Of a DNA stretch of 64,000 nucleotides, positions 1 through 12,421 are shown one piece after another. The translations under genes and the position numbers were made by a program. How positions within the stretch are numbered: the first letter of the stretch is position 1; every line of letters starts with the position of its first letter. Source of the DNA: Styela clava (lineage: Eukaryota > Chordata > Ascidiacea > Stolidobranchia > Styelidae); contig NC_135262.1 in NCBI RefSeq assembly GCF_964204865.1, positions 7,564,001-7,628,000 on the forward strand. The letters are read 5' to 3'. A model generated the notes under the pieces. It saw only the letters and a program-made list of their open reading frames with translations, was not told the origin of the DNA and did not search any database.

Positions 1-3000
1 AGGGAGATCATCTCGTAGTCCACCCAAGATAGATGATCATCAGATGAAAAATGATGAATCCAAAAATGAAACGAAACAACCTGATGGTGCAAATTCTTTT
101 CAAATGGGGAATAAGTCTTGGTCTCCAGAATTAATGTTAGTAGTTTCTATTTGTTATATGCCGTAACAGTTATCAATTATTATGTGTTAACGTTTTCAAG
201 CCTATCAACTTTCATGGTCACATCATCACATGCCCCTTTTGTTCGGTATGGTTGAATGAATTTTCTTTATGTACTTTGTGGCATAACTTGTCGTTAAATT
301 TCCCAAATTACTTGATTATTTCTGCTAAGTAAAATTCAAACTTGCTCAAATTTGTTCCTGTCTAACTTCCTACACCATAATTATAATATTATATCATTTT
401 ACGAAATCTTATCTTTTATCTCACAGTTAAGTGCAATCTTCTTCACACTTACAAGGTGTTAGATTGTTATCACTTTTATCTTGGCACTTCACAATTGCTT
501 CATTGGTACAGTTACAGAGCTTTTATCTGAATGTTAATAAGAAACAGTTCACTGACAAATATGTATTCTTGCAGGGAATATATTCAACGTTCATTTCAAG
601 CGTGCACCTCTGAAAGTGATAAAGATAGAACAGAAGCATATTTGAAAAGTCTTTTAAATGAAAGAATGAAGAGTGGGGTGGCACATCAAATTGATTGGAA
701 TGTTGAACCTCTGCCTATGTAAGATTAAAATGAAGTTTTTGTTGTTGTTTTGTAGTAGGATGAGATCTTAGTTACAGAAATCTTCTCATCCAAATTAACC
801 CAGGATAGAAAATTTGTCATTATGTAATTTTATTTAGGCTCACTTATATGTATCAAGAAAATTTATTGAAATCATGAAATTGAGATAAATGATCCTTAAT
901 TACCGATATGTGTAGACTGATGAGTATCAATAGCCTACTTATATTTTTAGGCTCAGACTATGACTGGGATTAAGTTTACAACTGTTTTGAGATTCTTGCT
1001 GCCATACTCTAGCTAATGTAACTCAGTAATCTAGTCCTCTTCAAGATTACCGGTACATATTAACAATTTATCAGTTGTTTAATCAGCCTGGCAATTTCTT
1101 ATCAGGCTGCAAAATTGATTTCCCCTGATAATATCTCATAGCTTTCATTTTTTCCTACTCAGTGATCTGATAAAACCGAAACCAGAGTTAAAAATGGAAT
1201 TACGAAATAAACTATCACAGAGACATGATAGCTCACCAAAGCAAAGTAGAAATACAGATAGAAGGAAAATTTCGAGGTTTGTAACCTTTACAAAGATAAT
1301 ATGTATAATTGTTCTATTTCATTTGGTATAGTCTTTTATATGACAAAATGTTACCAATAGCATGCAGTTACTGGCTAATACTGTACTTTTATTTTTGGCT
1401 TCATATTTGCCTAGCCAGTTATGATTAATCTTTCAAATGAATATTTGTTTTCTGTGTCATATTCATGAATCATATAAAATGTAATCGCTTTCAATAATCA
1501 GTATCCAATAAAGCAATGGTAGCAGCCTTTCATATTGCTTTTTTGAATATTGACCCGTAATCCTTTTCCGATCTGAAACCATAATACTGTTTACATATTC
1601 TTGTTATTGCAAATGGTTGTCAATATGGTATGTTCTGTAATGATTAGATTTGTTTTTGCTATGCTCCATTAAATATGATCAATAATGATTTGAACCAGGG
1701 GCGGACACCCGGGGGGGGCGAGGGGGGGCGGTCGCCCCCCCAATAATTTAGTAAAAAAATTTAATATATGTTGTTTCCGCCTTACAAAATTATCATTTCC
1801 GAAAAGTGCGATAGTCATAGTCAAACGCAATTAAACGGTTGATAGTTACCGATATTATAACTGTTTTCTTACAATAATGTGGACCAGAGCGCCTTGGAGC
1901 ACCTCACATTTTCGTAAAACATGCGCGCCCGCACGGGTAATACTCCGTCTTCAAACGCACCGCCGATCACGCGCCACGGTTTTGCACTAATTCATTTTTG
2001 TACAATTTAATATGATTTTCTCATTGTCAAAATCTTTCAATAGTGTTATTGTTGGCACTTGCGAGAGAAGTGAAAGAGGCAAACTGTGTTTCATTACAAC
2101 AATTAATTATTATCGCTAAAAAATTAACTAGATCTAAAGTTGTTAAGTACAATTTTCACCGCTGGACGTATCTTTTCACGTTATGGATTTCGTGCAAGGC
2201 CCAGCATAATTTGCGGGCAAAGATCAAAGCATTTACTATGTCGAAAAGTTGAGAAGCGGCATTATAAAATACTAAAAATAAAAACTGTAAACAATATAAG
2301 TTTTGCTGAGGCCCGCGACAGTCTAAAAACGCTTTTCTAGGCATCGAAAATCGCAAAATTTCGTGTGCTTACGGCACAAATTATGTTTGCTTGACCTTTA
2401 AAAACATTTCGTCACTAAAATCGAAACACGGTCAATTGTGAGCGGGATTTGCCTTTTTACTCATTACTTTTAAATTGACGTAGAAAATTTTCGTGTCAAC
2501 AAACAAAGCTGGGAACGCGACTTTTCCCCGGTTTGTGTTCATATATAAGATAATTAAAGTATATTCGAACCCTTTTTGTATTTTTTTATGTATTTTTATT
2601 GTACTGAAATAACTTTTACTACGTGAGAATTGACAGAAAATTTACGGATTTTTCGGAAGGTTTCATCTTTAAAAATAATCGGAGTGACAACATTACGATT
2701 GAGCGGAGCCAGTGTGACAAGTACATCTCAAATTTATCGAATTCGCAAAATAGCAAAAATACGGATCAAAACAATATATAAACGGGCAGTTTACCACACA
2801 TTTTTATGTCCGCGGATTGCCGTTGTGTTTTAGAGTGGCTCTTGTTTTGTCGACTCAACCGCAGTTTAAATTGAAGACAATTAAATTAATAAATCAAGAC
2901 ATTTTGAATTTGCCCGTATCGGTCTCTGATTGATTCCTTTGCACAAGTGAAAAATCATTTTTCGTTGATAAAGTCGGCTCTTTTAACAAGTGACGTAATC

Positions 3001-6000
3001 GCGGCGACTGTTCCGCGTGGATTTCGAGGCGGTGAATTTGTATTTTTGATTTACTAATATACTTTATAATTATTTTCATTGTATAAATTCAAATTGTACT
3101 ATATGGGATTTTATATCAGATATCGAGATTTTTGTAACGGCGATAACGAGTTCGGAAGATTGCAAAAATAGGTATCAAAATTAAATACATCAGGCAGCTT
3201 ATCTCATATTTTTATGTCCACATATCGCCGTAGTACTTTAGTTTAGTAATATTTTCATTTTGACGTAAGAAGTCGCAACCGCGAGTTACGTTGCACAATA
3301 TTAAATTAATATGTAAGAACATTTTAGAATCTCGTGGCTCTCATGGATCGACAGAAAAATCATTACGCTTAAATAGGCGTCTCTTTCAACGAGCGCGTAA
3401 TCGCGGTGCTTGTTGCAGACGGCAATGGGAAGTTCCGAAGTTCCGGCGCGGTGTTTTTTAGTAGGCGATCCAAGTTCGCCCCCCCAAAATTATGGAAAGT
3501 GTCCGCCCCTGATTTGAACATATTTAGATCATCACGAATAACAAGATATTCAAGGTCAACTAGCAGTTCAAAATCTCGTTCAAGGTCAAGATCGAACTCA
3601 CCGAAAAGAAGAAGATACAGGCGAAGGTGAAAAAAGATTACATTCTGCATTCTCTAAGTTTTATGTTGCAAGTTTACATAATTTATGTTCAATTGCTAAT
3701 TTTTTTTTCTCGCAGTTGACAAAATATTGGATAGGATATGTAATGAACATTGTGATTCAAACTTCTACCATTTGCTTTTATTATTTCTCACATAATTTAT
3801 AGAATACATCATGTTTAATATTATTCTCAATGATATATCTTTTACCTGTTTTTGAACTTTTATTTAGTATGGAAAGATCATCTAGCGAAGATGACACAGT
3901 TTTCACGAGAGCAGGCAGAGGGCCGCTCTCTGGAAGAAAAGACAAACGAAAAGGAACCGCAAAGAGCCGTCTGGGGCCAAAACTAAAATTGGATCTTGAA
4001 AAGTCCGCATCGACACCGAAGACGCCAGCACAGACTCCAAATAAAAAGAAGGGGAAAAAGGTATAATCTATTGAATATTTGTGCTTTCAATGCTTCTTAT
4101 TTCTCATCTGTTTTAATTCTTTGAAACGAATAAACCCCTTTTTTTTCTAGAACAAGAATACACCTTTTCGACTGGATGATCCTAACAAAGCGTTTAAGAT
4201 GGCAAAACGAGCCAATAGATTTCAATCTCAAATCTCTTCCACCAGTGAAAAATTGACTTTTACCATCAACAATTATAATGCTAACAACGACGGGTGAGAG
4301 AGACATTTCACTATTAATTTATTTGTCTTGACTATACATGACAGTAATGTGCGTAAAATGCCGGAATTTGTTGTCAGTAAAGAAAGTGTAAAGGGATAAG
4401 AACTGACCCCTGTGGAACGCATTGAGCGCACCAATATTTCTACCTTTGAATCTTCATCGTTGCTCCATTTCCAGTGTCTTCAGAAAATAAAAAACTTCTC
4501 ATCCTTTCCATCATTCCAGCCCACCCGATTATTAATGCTTTTTTGTTTTTAAGTGTCTATTTTCCTTTTAATATCAATCCGATTTTATCACTTTTTAGAG
4601 AGGAGATGGATTGGGAAAGTATGCAAGTTGTTGGTACATGCCAAGATATATTCAAGCAATATTTGAGACTGACGTCAGCACCCGACCCATCCACTGTAAG
4701 TTGTTGTCATGTTTTGAAATGCATTTCTTTTTGTTGTATCTTTTTATCCTTGAATCAAGAATGAACAAATATGGTGAAGAACTATGTTTCATATTTTATT
4801 TAATACGGTGGTGAAACAATTCAAACAAGCCATATTTCCACATTTTAGGTGAGACCGATGGTGATTTTGAAGGTTTCATTAGAAAAAGTAAAAGAAGATT
4901 GGATGGAAAAACAAGATTATAGATATACGTGTGAACAGATGAAAAGTATAAGACAGGACCTTACGGTATGTGTTTATGTTAATTTATAAATATTTTTTTA
5001 TTAATCTGTCGTAATTAAAACATAGTAAGAACGCACCTTTTTTTCCTAATCTCCTTGTGTATTGTTTTAATAGGTTCAAGGCATTCGGGACACATTTACA
5101 GTAAAAGTATATGAAACACATGCGCGAATCGCCCTCGAAAAGGTATTTCATTTCCATAGAAGTTAATTTTTATTAGCAACGAATTGTAAAGTTAATGGCC
5201 GTACATGTATGGTGAATTTGAAGCAAATTTGATGACTAATTGTCAGCTTGTCCTTTTGCATCTTAACAACTTGTGAGAACCAGTAGTTGACTTTTCATGT
5301 CATCTCCCCTGGTTTCTCAGGAGGGCACGCGATCCTTGTTTACCCGCATAACGATTGGGGCGGTAAAAAAAAAAACTAATTGTCAGGATACTTGTATGGT
5401 GGCCCATCGTTGTCACGTGTAAAATTTAAAAAAAAATGAAAAAATAAAATGAAAAAGCGAAAATTAAAAAATAGTTGTGAAAAAACATAAAAATAATTGA
5501 AAAAAAAGAAATAAAAAAAAATTTAAATTGAAAAAAAAATTGAAAAATAAAACAAAACAAAAAAATTAAAAAAAAAATTAAAATTAAAAAAAAAAATTAA
5601 AAAAAAAAAAAAATTAAAAAAAAAAAAAATTTGTAAAAAAAAATTGGATAAAAAGAAAATAAAAAGGTTGACAACGATGGTCCGCCTCGTGGCCCATCGT
5701 TGTCACGCGTTTTTATTTTTGGAAAATTTGATGCTGCTTGGGACCAACGTTGTCAAACTTAATCCTACACGCACAAATGTGTTTCCTGGGTTTCTAACTC
5801 ACTACTGATTTCCATGAGCAATATCCAATAAATTCAACATGAAAATGTTCTACAAATTCTCCATGCTACAAGTTCAACCACAAGCAATATATTTATAATA
5901 AGGATTAGACAATATAGAATTGGATACGAAAATTTGTTTTTACGTGTAGAAGGTAATTTAATTGGAAAATGCTGCTTAACTGCTCAGACACTCGTGCGAT

Positions 6001-8384
6001 GCCGGTACGGTATCGTCTGACCGTACCGGTACCCATGCAATCACTCGTGAAAGAATGGGAGATGATGAGTGATTGTATGGCTACCGGTACGGTCAGACGC
6101 AAAGCGACTATAACCGACTACCGGTATTTGGTAAGACGGTACGGTACCGGCATCGCGAGTGTCCAGACAACTGAGTAGTTAAGCAGCATTCTCCAATTAA
6201 ATTACCTTATACACGTAAAAACAAATTTTCCGAATTTTCGTATTCAATTCTATATTCTCTTATCATTATTATAAATATATTACTTCTTGTTGAACTTGTA
6301 GCATGGAGAATTTATAGAACATTTTCATATTGAATATTGCTCAAGAAAATCAGTAGTGAGTTTGAAACCCAGGGAACACATTTGTGCGCGTAGGATTATG
6401 CCTGACAACGTTGGTCCCAAGCAGAAGCAAATTTTCTGAAAATAAAAACGCGTGACAACGATGGGCCACGAGGCGGACCATCGTTGTCAACCTTTTTATT
6501 TTCTTTTTATTCAATTTTTTTTTTTTAATTTTTTTTTTTTTTTTTTTTTTTCTTTTTATTTATTTTTTTTTTTTTAATTTTAATTTTATTTTTTTATTTT
6601 TTTTATGTTTTTTTACAAAAAAATTTTTATTATCGGTTTTTTATTTTATTTTTTATTTTTATTTTCAATTTTACGCGTGACAACGATGGGCCACCATATA
6701 CTTGAAAACTTTAGTAGGTTTTTTCTGACTTTCAGCACATAAACTGACAGAGCTATTGTCAGCATATTTGATGTGCCTTCGGTTTCATGGTGTGAGTACT
6801 GCAGTGCAAAAATATTTGAATGTGAATTCTGGTATTTTCCTAAATTGCCAAGTACTAATTTTATGTTGTATTGTAATTTTTAGGGTGATCACGAGGAATT
6901 TAACCAGTGCCAAAGCCAACTTCGTCAGTTATATTCAGAAGGGGTGGAATCTGATAACATACCAGAGTTTTTTGCATACAGTATTTTGTATTATATCTAC
7001 ACAAAAAATACAACAGGTGAGAATTTATCAAATATGAGTATTGGGTAATTTAATTTCAATTGCCTGGTATATTCATATGTTACCTTGTGTATTAATAAAG
7101 TATCAAAGAGTTGTTGTACTATAGGTTCATATTTGCAGCAATTTCTTGACTGTGTGCATGACCACTATTTTTGATCAATTTGCTAATGCAACAACCCCCT
7201 ACTGAAATATTTTTTACTTTTGGAGAACTTATTTTAGCGTACAAATATTCACTTCATTTATGGTACATCAGAGAGTTATTTTTCAACAGGCTGAGTCATA
7301 AAATAGATAGCATTTTGACTTTTTCATGCAGGTCAAACTGACCTTTGACATAGGACTGGCTGAAAATTTGAATGAGACATTTTACTAACTTGAGTTATGT
7401 TTTCAGACCTCACTTCTGTAATGGTAGCTATAACTCCGAAATTACGGGAGGATGATTGCGTGCGATATGCTTTACAAATGAGAGAAGCGTGGACATCTGC
7501 AAATTATAAAAGATTTTTCTCACTCTATCAAAATTCTCCAAGAATGGCAGGTTACCTTGTTGATAAATTTGCTGATAGAGAAAGAAAAGAAGGAATAAAA
7601 CGAATGATAAAAGCGTATGTATTTATTATTGTCTTAAACAGTCTAATTATTTCAGTATTAAATGAATTCTAACTTTTTTGTGAATTATCGGTTAATTCAG
7701 TATATTAGACTAATGTTAATGTGATTCAATTATTTCATCAGTTAAAGCAAGTAACATCTACCAAGTATATGTTGTTATCATTTTACAAGTTTCATAAATT
7801 GGTTTAAATTTCAAGTAACCATAATATTTAGTTCAGTTCTAGCCTAAGGTAAGTGCTGCTCTTTCAGTTTTATGTTCATATTTTTATTTTGTTCACAAAA
7901 GATTATATGTTCGGCTGGTATAGCCCTAATAAAATGGAGCAGTTTAACATATCTGCCTCTCATTTTTCGAGTTTTGAGGTTCAATACTGTAACTTTGAAA
8001 TTTGTTTAATCATAAAGATTCGAATGATCAAAAATCAATAATCCTTTGTTAATGTTCCAAATAGTTTTGTTTTGTTTTAGCGATATCATTTATACAGGGA
8101 TTCATTAGTGCTAGAATATTTCTGTTTTTTCACTCTGAAAAGCCATCCTTATTATTGTAATGTTTGGCATGCTGCTTGGGAAACATGCCATTTCTCTATT
8201 TAATCTGTTATGTCTCATTTCTATTAGTTTCCGACCGAATGTACCGGTTGAATACCTGACAAAAGTGCTGGCGTTTCCAACCGAAAAAGATTGTATCAAA
8301 TTGCTCACGGAAATGGGTGTCTCCCTTACACCCGATCAATCAAAAATCGATTGCAAAGCCAACCAATCCGTTTCACAAAGTTAG
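1..8384 (+). CDS. LENG8: LENG8 ortholog, SAC3/GANP-domain protein (5' end outside window)
   Basis: Twelve exons join in frame to 535 residues ending at a TAG: 1-135 (frame from base 2), 575-718, 1163-1276, 3528-3626, 3868-4060, 4151-4293, 4599-4695, 4849-4965, 5074-5142, 6884-7016, 7407-7614, 8228-8384. All introns are GT..AG and all junction phases agree. The N-terminal visible part has a conserved block around [20 protein letters not shown], then an Arg/Ser-rich and Lys-rich linker. The C-terminal half is the SAC3/GANP domain, with [58 protein letters not shown] and [12 protein letters not shown]. This order matches vertebrate LENG8 and yeast Thp3. Members are nuclear proteins linked to mRNA processing and export; the role here is inferred from homology. 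Introns 3 and 9 contain mobile elements. The first exons and start codon lie before the window. Confidence 0.93.
1696..3511. mobile_element. hAT-type element, non-autonomous, in LENG8 intron 3
   Basis: The element begins CAGGGGCGGACAC at 1696 and ends with the exact reverse complement GTGTCCGCCCCTG at 3511, a perfect 13-bp terminal inverted repeat. Both sides are flanked by the 8-bp direct repeat ATTTGAAC (1688-1695 and 3512-3519). An 8-bp duplication with CAGGGG termini is the hAT signature. The interior (1816 bp in total) has no reading frame that I recognise as a transposase, so it probably moves in trans. G-rich and C-rich blocks next to each terminus make a longer imperfect inverted repeat. 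Its right end lies only 16 bp before the splice acceptor used for the exon at 3528. Confidence 0.9.
5395..6698. mobile_element. Giant palindromic (foldback-like) transposon in LENG8 intron 9
   Basis: Almost the whole 1304-bp segment is one inverted repeat. The left arm starts TATGGTGGCCCATCGTTG and the right arm ends with its complement, CAACGATGGGCCACCATA. The arms pair through an A-rich block on the left and a T-rich block on the right down to a loop of about 20 bp at 6047-6066. The direct repeat TACTTG flanks it (5389-5394 and 6699-6704; a 7-bp reading ATACTTG is also possible), so the block was inserted as a unit. Each arm has about four copies of a GACAACGATGGGCC-like motif in alternating orientation, plus clustered CCGGTAC repeats near the centre. 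No transposase is visible. Superfamily is not assigned; a foldback or long-TIR element fits best. Confidence 0.88.
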
Positions 8385-11300
8385 TAAGGTTAATAAGGGT
8401 CGTCTTTATACCCTTGCTTGGTGCGTCGTTGTCGTTTTAAATGTATGAAAAGGAAGTATTTCTGTCCTTCTTCGGTCGTTTGAAATGCATAGAAGAAAAG
8501 GGAAGTAGTTATCCAAAGCTCAATGAAGGTGGTTTCCATCTAAGCCATCTATGTGAACTTTTTAAAAGTACGTAAGTTTTCGACGCAGTATTTTAGCTTT
8601 ATCGGCGGTGAGGAAAGTGAATCATGATCGGCATATGCAAATATCGCGATTCATTTTGTCAATATTCTATCACCTGTAAGCCAAGCAACCTCTGTTAGTA
8701 AGTATCTTCACTGGAGTGGTGGAAAGGATGAAAAGAAGTCTGAAGACACTGGGAATGGAGCAACGAAGAAGATCTGAAAAAGGAAATGTCAGTGCGCTCA
8801 TTGTGTTCCACAGGGTTCAGTTCTTGTCCCCTCACACTTTCTTTTCCATGATGGCGAATTCCGGCATCTTACGCACATTGCTGTTACATATAGTCAAAGC
8901 AAATCGTACAGCAAGTGCAATTTGAGTATTTAGAAAGTCTAGTTTCTTTCTTCGAATCAAGGAAATCAATATATCCTCGAGGTACCTCTGTGCTATCTTT
9001 ATATTCAATAGTGGTGTTGCGTCATCTTCACTCCATGGTTTTTTAAGCAGGTTACATCACTCACTCAATACACAAATGCCACCAAGATCCAGTTACTCAA
9101 AGTATAAATGCCTAATCTTGATGCCTCTGTGGCTCTTCTTTTCAGCCATCATCTATCTACACACATGCCTGTACCTCGTTTAGAAAAATGTGTCTATATG
9201 GATTCTTTCCGTCACAGCCAGATGTGCCAAAAAGCTGGAACCAGGAAATATCTTAGCAATGTCGATGAAGTCTCAGAGTGGAAATCAATCCAATCATCTT
9301 AGTTTTTGATGTTTTTATTCAATTCTTGAAATATAATTATGTAATGAGGAGTCCTGGTTTTTCAAAGAGAATATCCGGATTGCGGGGCTCTGCCTTTCAA
9401 GATGGAAGCTTTCTCAATCCAGAACTGACTTAGGCACGCGTCTCGTCATATTTTTGTTTTCCTCCGGGAAGTTTTAATATTTTTTTGATCACAGCAAGCA
9501 GGCAATTCCGACAGAAGATTTTGCTATGAATGAAGAAATGGGGTCAATCGGCATAAAAAAATACAAGAAGATATAATCATCATTGCCTATGTTTTGTATC
9601 GAAAAATCCAGTTGATGATGAAGTAACATGGCAAGATATTTTTCAACGCCGAATGTGTCTATTTGTTGTATCCGTCTTTGCTTAAGTTTCATTATGTTTT
9701 TGCAGCCATGTCGTTTTCTTTTGACTTTATGTAGATTATTTTAATATGATGATTATTTAAATCTAGTTTCCGAAAACAGATGTGCTTAAAATTGCTTGCT
9801 TAAAAAAAATAATATGGGAGTACAGGATGATCGTTCCCAATAAACAGAACCCCTAATTTTTTTTTAATTCTACAAAATGGAGAAAATTTAACACTCTTAT
9901 TCATATTTGTATCAGAAAAATTTAGTAATCTAGGACGCTTTGCATTAAAGGTATTTTTTCTTTATAGTGTTCCGTTTTTTTGGGGGTGACCCTGTATTTT
10001 CTGCTATTTTTATACTGATACTATGAAAGGAGCTAAGGTTGTTTAAGTGCGCTGATCCATTTTTATTCAAAATTGTCCGCGATGGTAATAGTAATTGAAA
10101 AAAAAAAGGATATCATGGTCTTATGAACCTGCTAATATCTGTGTAGTACAGCTTCCAGGACCCACCTGTTATAAGTTGGGGCCCCTGATATATATATATA
10201 TGTTTCTATTTTATTTTTATGCGATGATAGCCAATAGAACGTGGTTACATAAACTTTTATTTACGTCATTTCACACGAAAAGTAGCAGAATTTGCATCTC
10301 CAAAATTGGCCACCGGATTTACTCCGCGCTCGCTTTGAACTTTGTTCATAATAAAATTCTTGGGATTTATGACTTTTTGTTACCTTAAATTTTAATCATG
10401 CGATTAATTGAAATTTATTGAGCATGTAAACTCGTGTTTGTTTTCAAATGAAATTTGGCGTGTGGTTGCATCCTAATTTTTCGAAATCCCAAATGACAGC
10501 CCATAGAAGTTTCTGCCCAACTTGAATTTTCAGTGCTCGGTGACCAGTATATTAAGCGCCTTTGAGTTAGAATTGTCTTTCTGTACTTTTTTTTTGTAAA
10601 ATATAACATATGGTACATAACATGAAAGCGTATTCGTTTGATTGTTTGTCTTGCATAAAAGTTTAAGTTCACGGTCTGGGATACTTCGCTGTATGAGTGA
10701 AATGTGTGCGGTATGATAGTGGGAAAAATATTCCCGCGATTGCAGATTGTTTTTCAACAAAGTTACGAATGCAAGTTAATATTCTGTTCGTTAAATTGCG
10801 TCCCTGGCCAAGTCTCCTGCGAGTTCTAAAATAGATAGCATTTCACATTTGTTGCAATGAGCTGAGAATTTGGTCGATGACATGACAAGGTTTCAGATAT
10901 ATATGTTATGCTAGATTCTGTGATGTAATTTTCAAAGACATGTAATTATACCAGTCCCACCATCCAAGCGTTTGTGTCGTTTCCATTAAAAAATTTATAC
11001 CTGTGGTGCATGCCTGTCGAACCACTGTGGTATTCTGCAAGCTTCCGTTGAATACTCAACATTTCGAACATCCGTGAGGGAAGGGAGGCTTAAAATGATC
11101 CATCTTCAATTGATTGAAGTGTGAATTTATTGTCTATCTCTTGGTTGCCTTTTTTCACAAAACACTGCTTGGAATTGCAAATAGGTTTTCGAACGAACAT
11201 GAACCCACCTCGATCATTATGGTTTAACCTTGGATTCCAATGTGTTGAAAAAATTGTCATTGGTTGAAATTACCATTGTTGTGCCATAATGACGTCTGCG

Positions 11301-11622
11301 GTAAGGGTGTTTTCTGTTGTATTTATAAGTTTTGCTGGTTGGAATGGGAATAACTGCTAGGCAAAAATTTTAACTTTAGAGATCGAAAACTGAAATGATA
11401 TGTCGAGAACGTTGTAGACACAAATCATTCATTTGGTAGCTGGGATGGGTGTTATACCGTATATTGATTTTCATGAAATATATATTCGAATTTTATCATC
11501 CAAACACGATTTTGCAGTTATTCTGCTTTCGATTTTTAGCGTATCCGAAAAACTGAGCTACATTTTAGTATTAGGTTACAAACAAGGTGTCGTTCACGCA
11601 AATTAAAACCCCGTAATAGAAT
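8385..11622. other. Spacer downstream of LENG8
   Basis: LENG8 3' untranslated sequence begins here. I find no convincing conserved reading frame on either strand. The first good AATAAA is at about 9839-9844, which would give a long 3' UTR; nearer signals are not evident. The rest is AT-rich non-coding sequence. Confidence 0.5.
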
Positions 11623-11630
11623 ATTTCTGA

Positions 11631-12080
11631 TTGGGCTTACCATACGTCCCGCTTTTCAACGCCTTGTCCCGGTGTCCCGACAGGTCAGCCAAATGTCCCG
11701 CTTGGGCGTTCAACTGTCAGCATAATACACGAAAAATACCTATTAGAATGTTCTTGATACTGTTGTTGCTTTGTAGCGTACCGTTAGCCTTCTTACTGAA
11801 GGTGGATGCGTGGTTTTTTTTGTTTCGTTGTTTTGTTAGATAATTGCTACATTTGTTGCGGTTACGGGTGCTTGACGTTAACGTAAATTTATGTCTATTT
11901 TTTGAACTGAAACCGATATTTAGGCAGACAGCGCATGAACTTTCGATTACAATATTGCCAATGAAGACGGTCGGGATGGTTTTAAATGTAGGCCCTCAAT
12001 GTTAAATTTAAAGGTACAAAAATAACAGCTATGGTCTTTGGAGGCGTCCCGCTTTGAGATCACAAAAATATGGTAACCCT
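11631..12080. mobile_element. hAT-like MITE with 8-bp target duplication
   Basis: The 450-bp block is flanked by the direct repeat ATTTCTGA (11623-11630 and 12081-12088). Its ends are related in inverted orientation: TTGGGCTTACCATA on the left, and TATGGTAACCCT on the right whose complement is AGGGTTACCATA. Further in, both ends carry GTCCCGCTTT-type sequence. The 8-bp duplication suggests a hAT-type transposase. It has no coding capacity. Confidence 0.8.
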
Positions 12081-12316
12081 ATTTCTGAGACATATGTGTA
12101 AACATCTAGCTAGATACTGTAGTCGATTTTCATTTATCTATGCCTTGAAGTCAATCCGCTCTGAACCATAATTTATTATATCCCGAGATAGACATGACAT
12201 CCCAAATTAAACTGCGGCTATGTCAAAGTCACGGACAGACGGCATGTTGGTTAGGTTGTGTTGGCCAAAAAGGGAAAAGTACATCATTCACAGCTTTTCT
12301 GGGGCCAATTTTGGGT

Positions 12317-12421
12317 ACTTCTGGAGTATGCGCACCAAGATGTCGCACAACCTGAACCCTAACCTGGTACACAACCTGAGTTCAGGTTATGCGCCATCTT
12401 GGTGCGCATACTTCAGGAGGT
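12317..12421. mobile_element. Short near-palindromic MITE, copy A
   Basis: Two arms of about 39 bp face each other: GTATGCGCACCAAGATGTCG then CACAACCTGAAC on the left, and GTTCAGGTTATGCGCC then ATCTTGGTGCGCATAC on the right. They are separated by about 22 bp. The segment would fold into a single hairpin. The same sequence recurs at 18808-18915. A clear target-site duplication was not identified. Confidence 0.75.

Noticed and set aside
5969-6178. Open frames on both strands at the centre of the giant palindrome
   Set aside because: Both arise from the same inverted CCGGTAC-rich sequence and mirror each other; no protein family is apparent.
5400-6700. Possible assembly fold-back artefact
   Set aside because: The arms differ by many substitutions and indels, the loop is unique and a target duplication flanks the block, so a real insertion is more likely.
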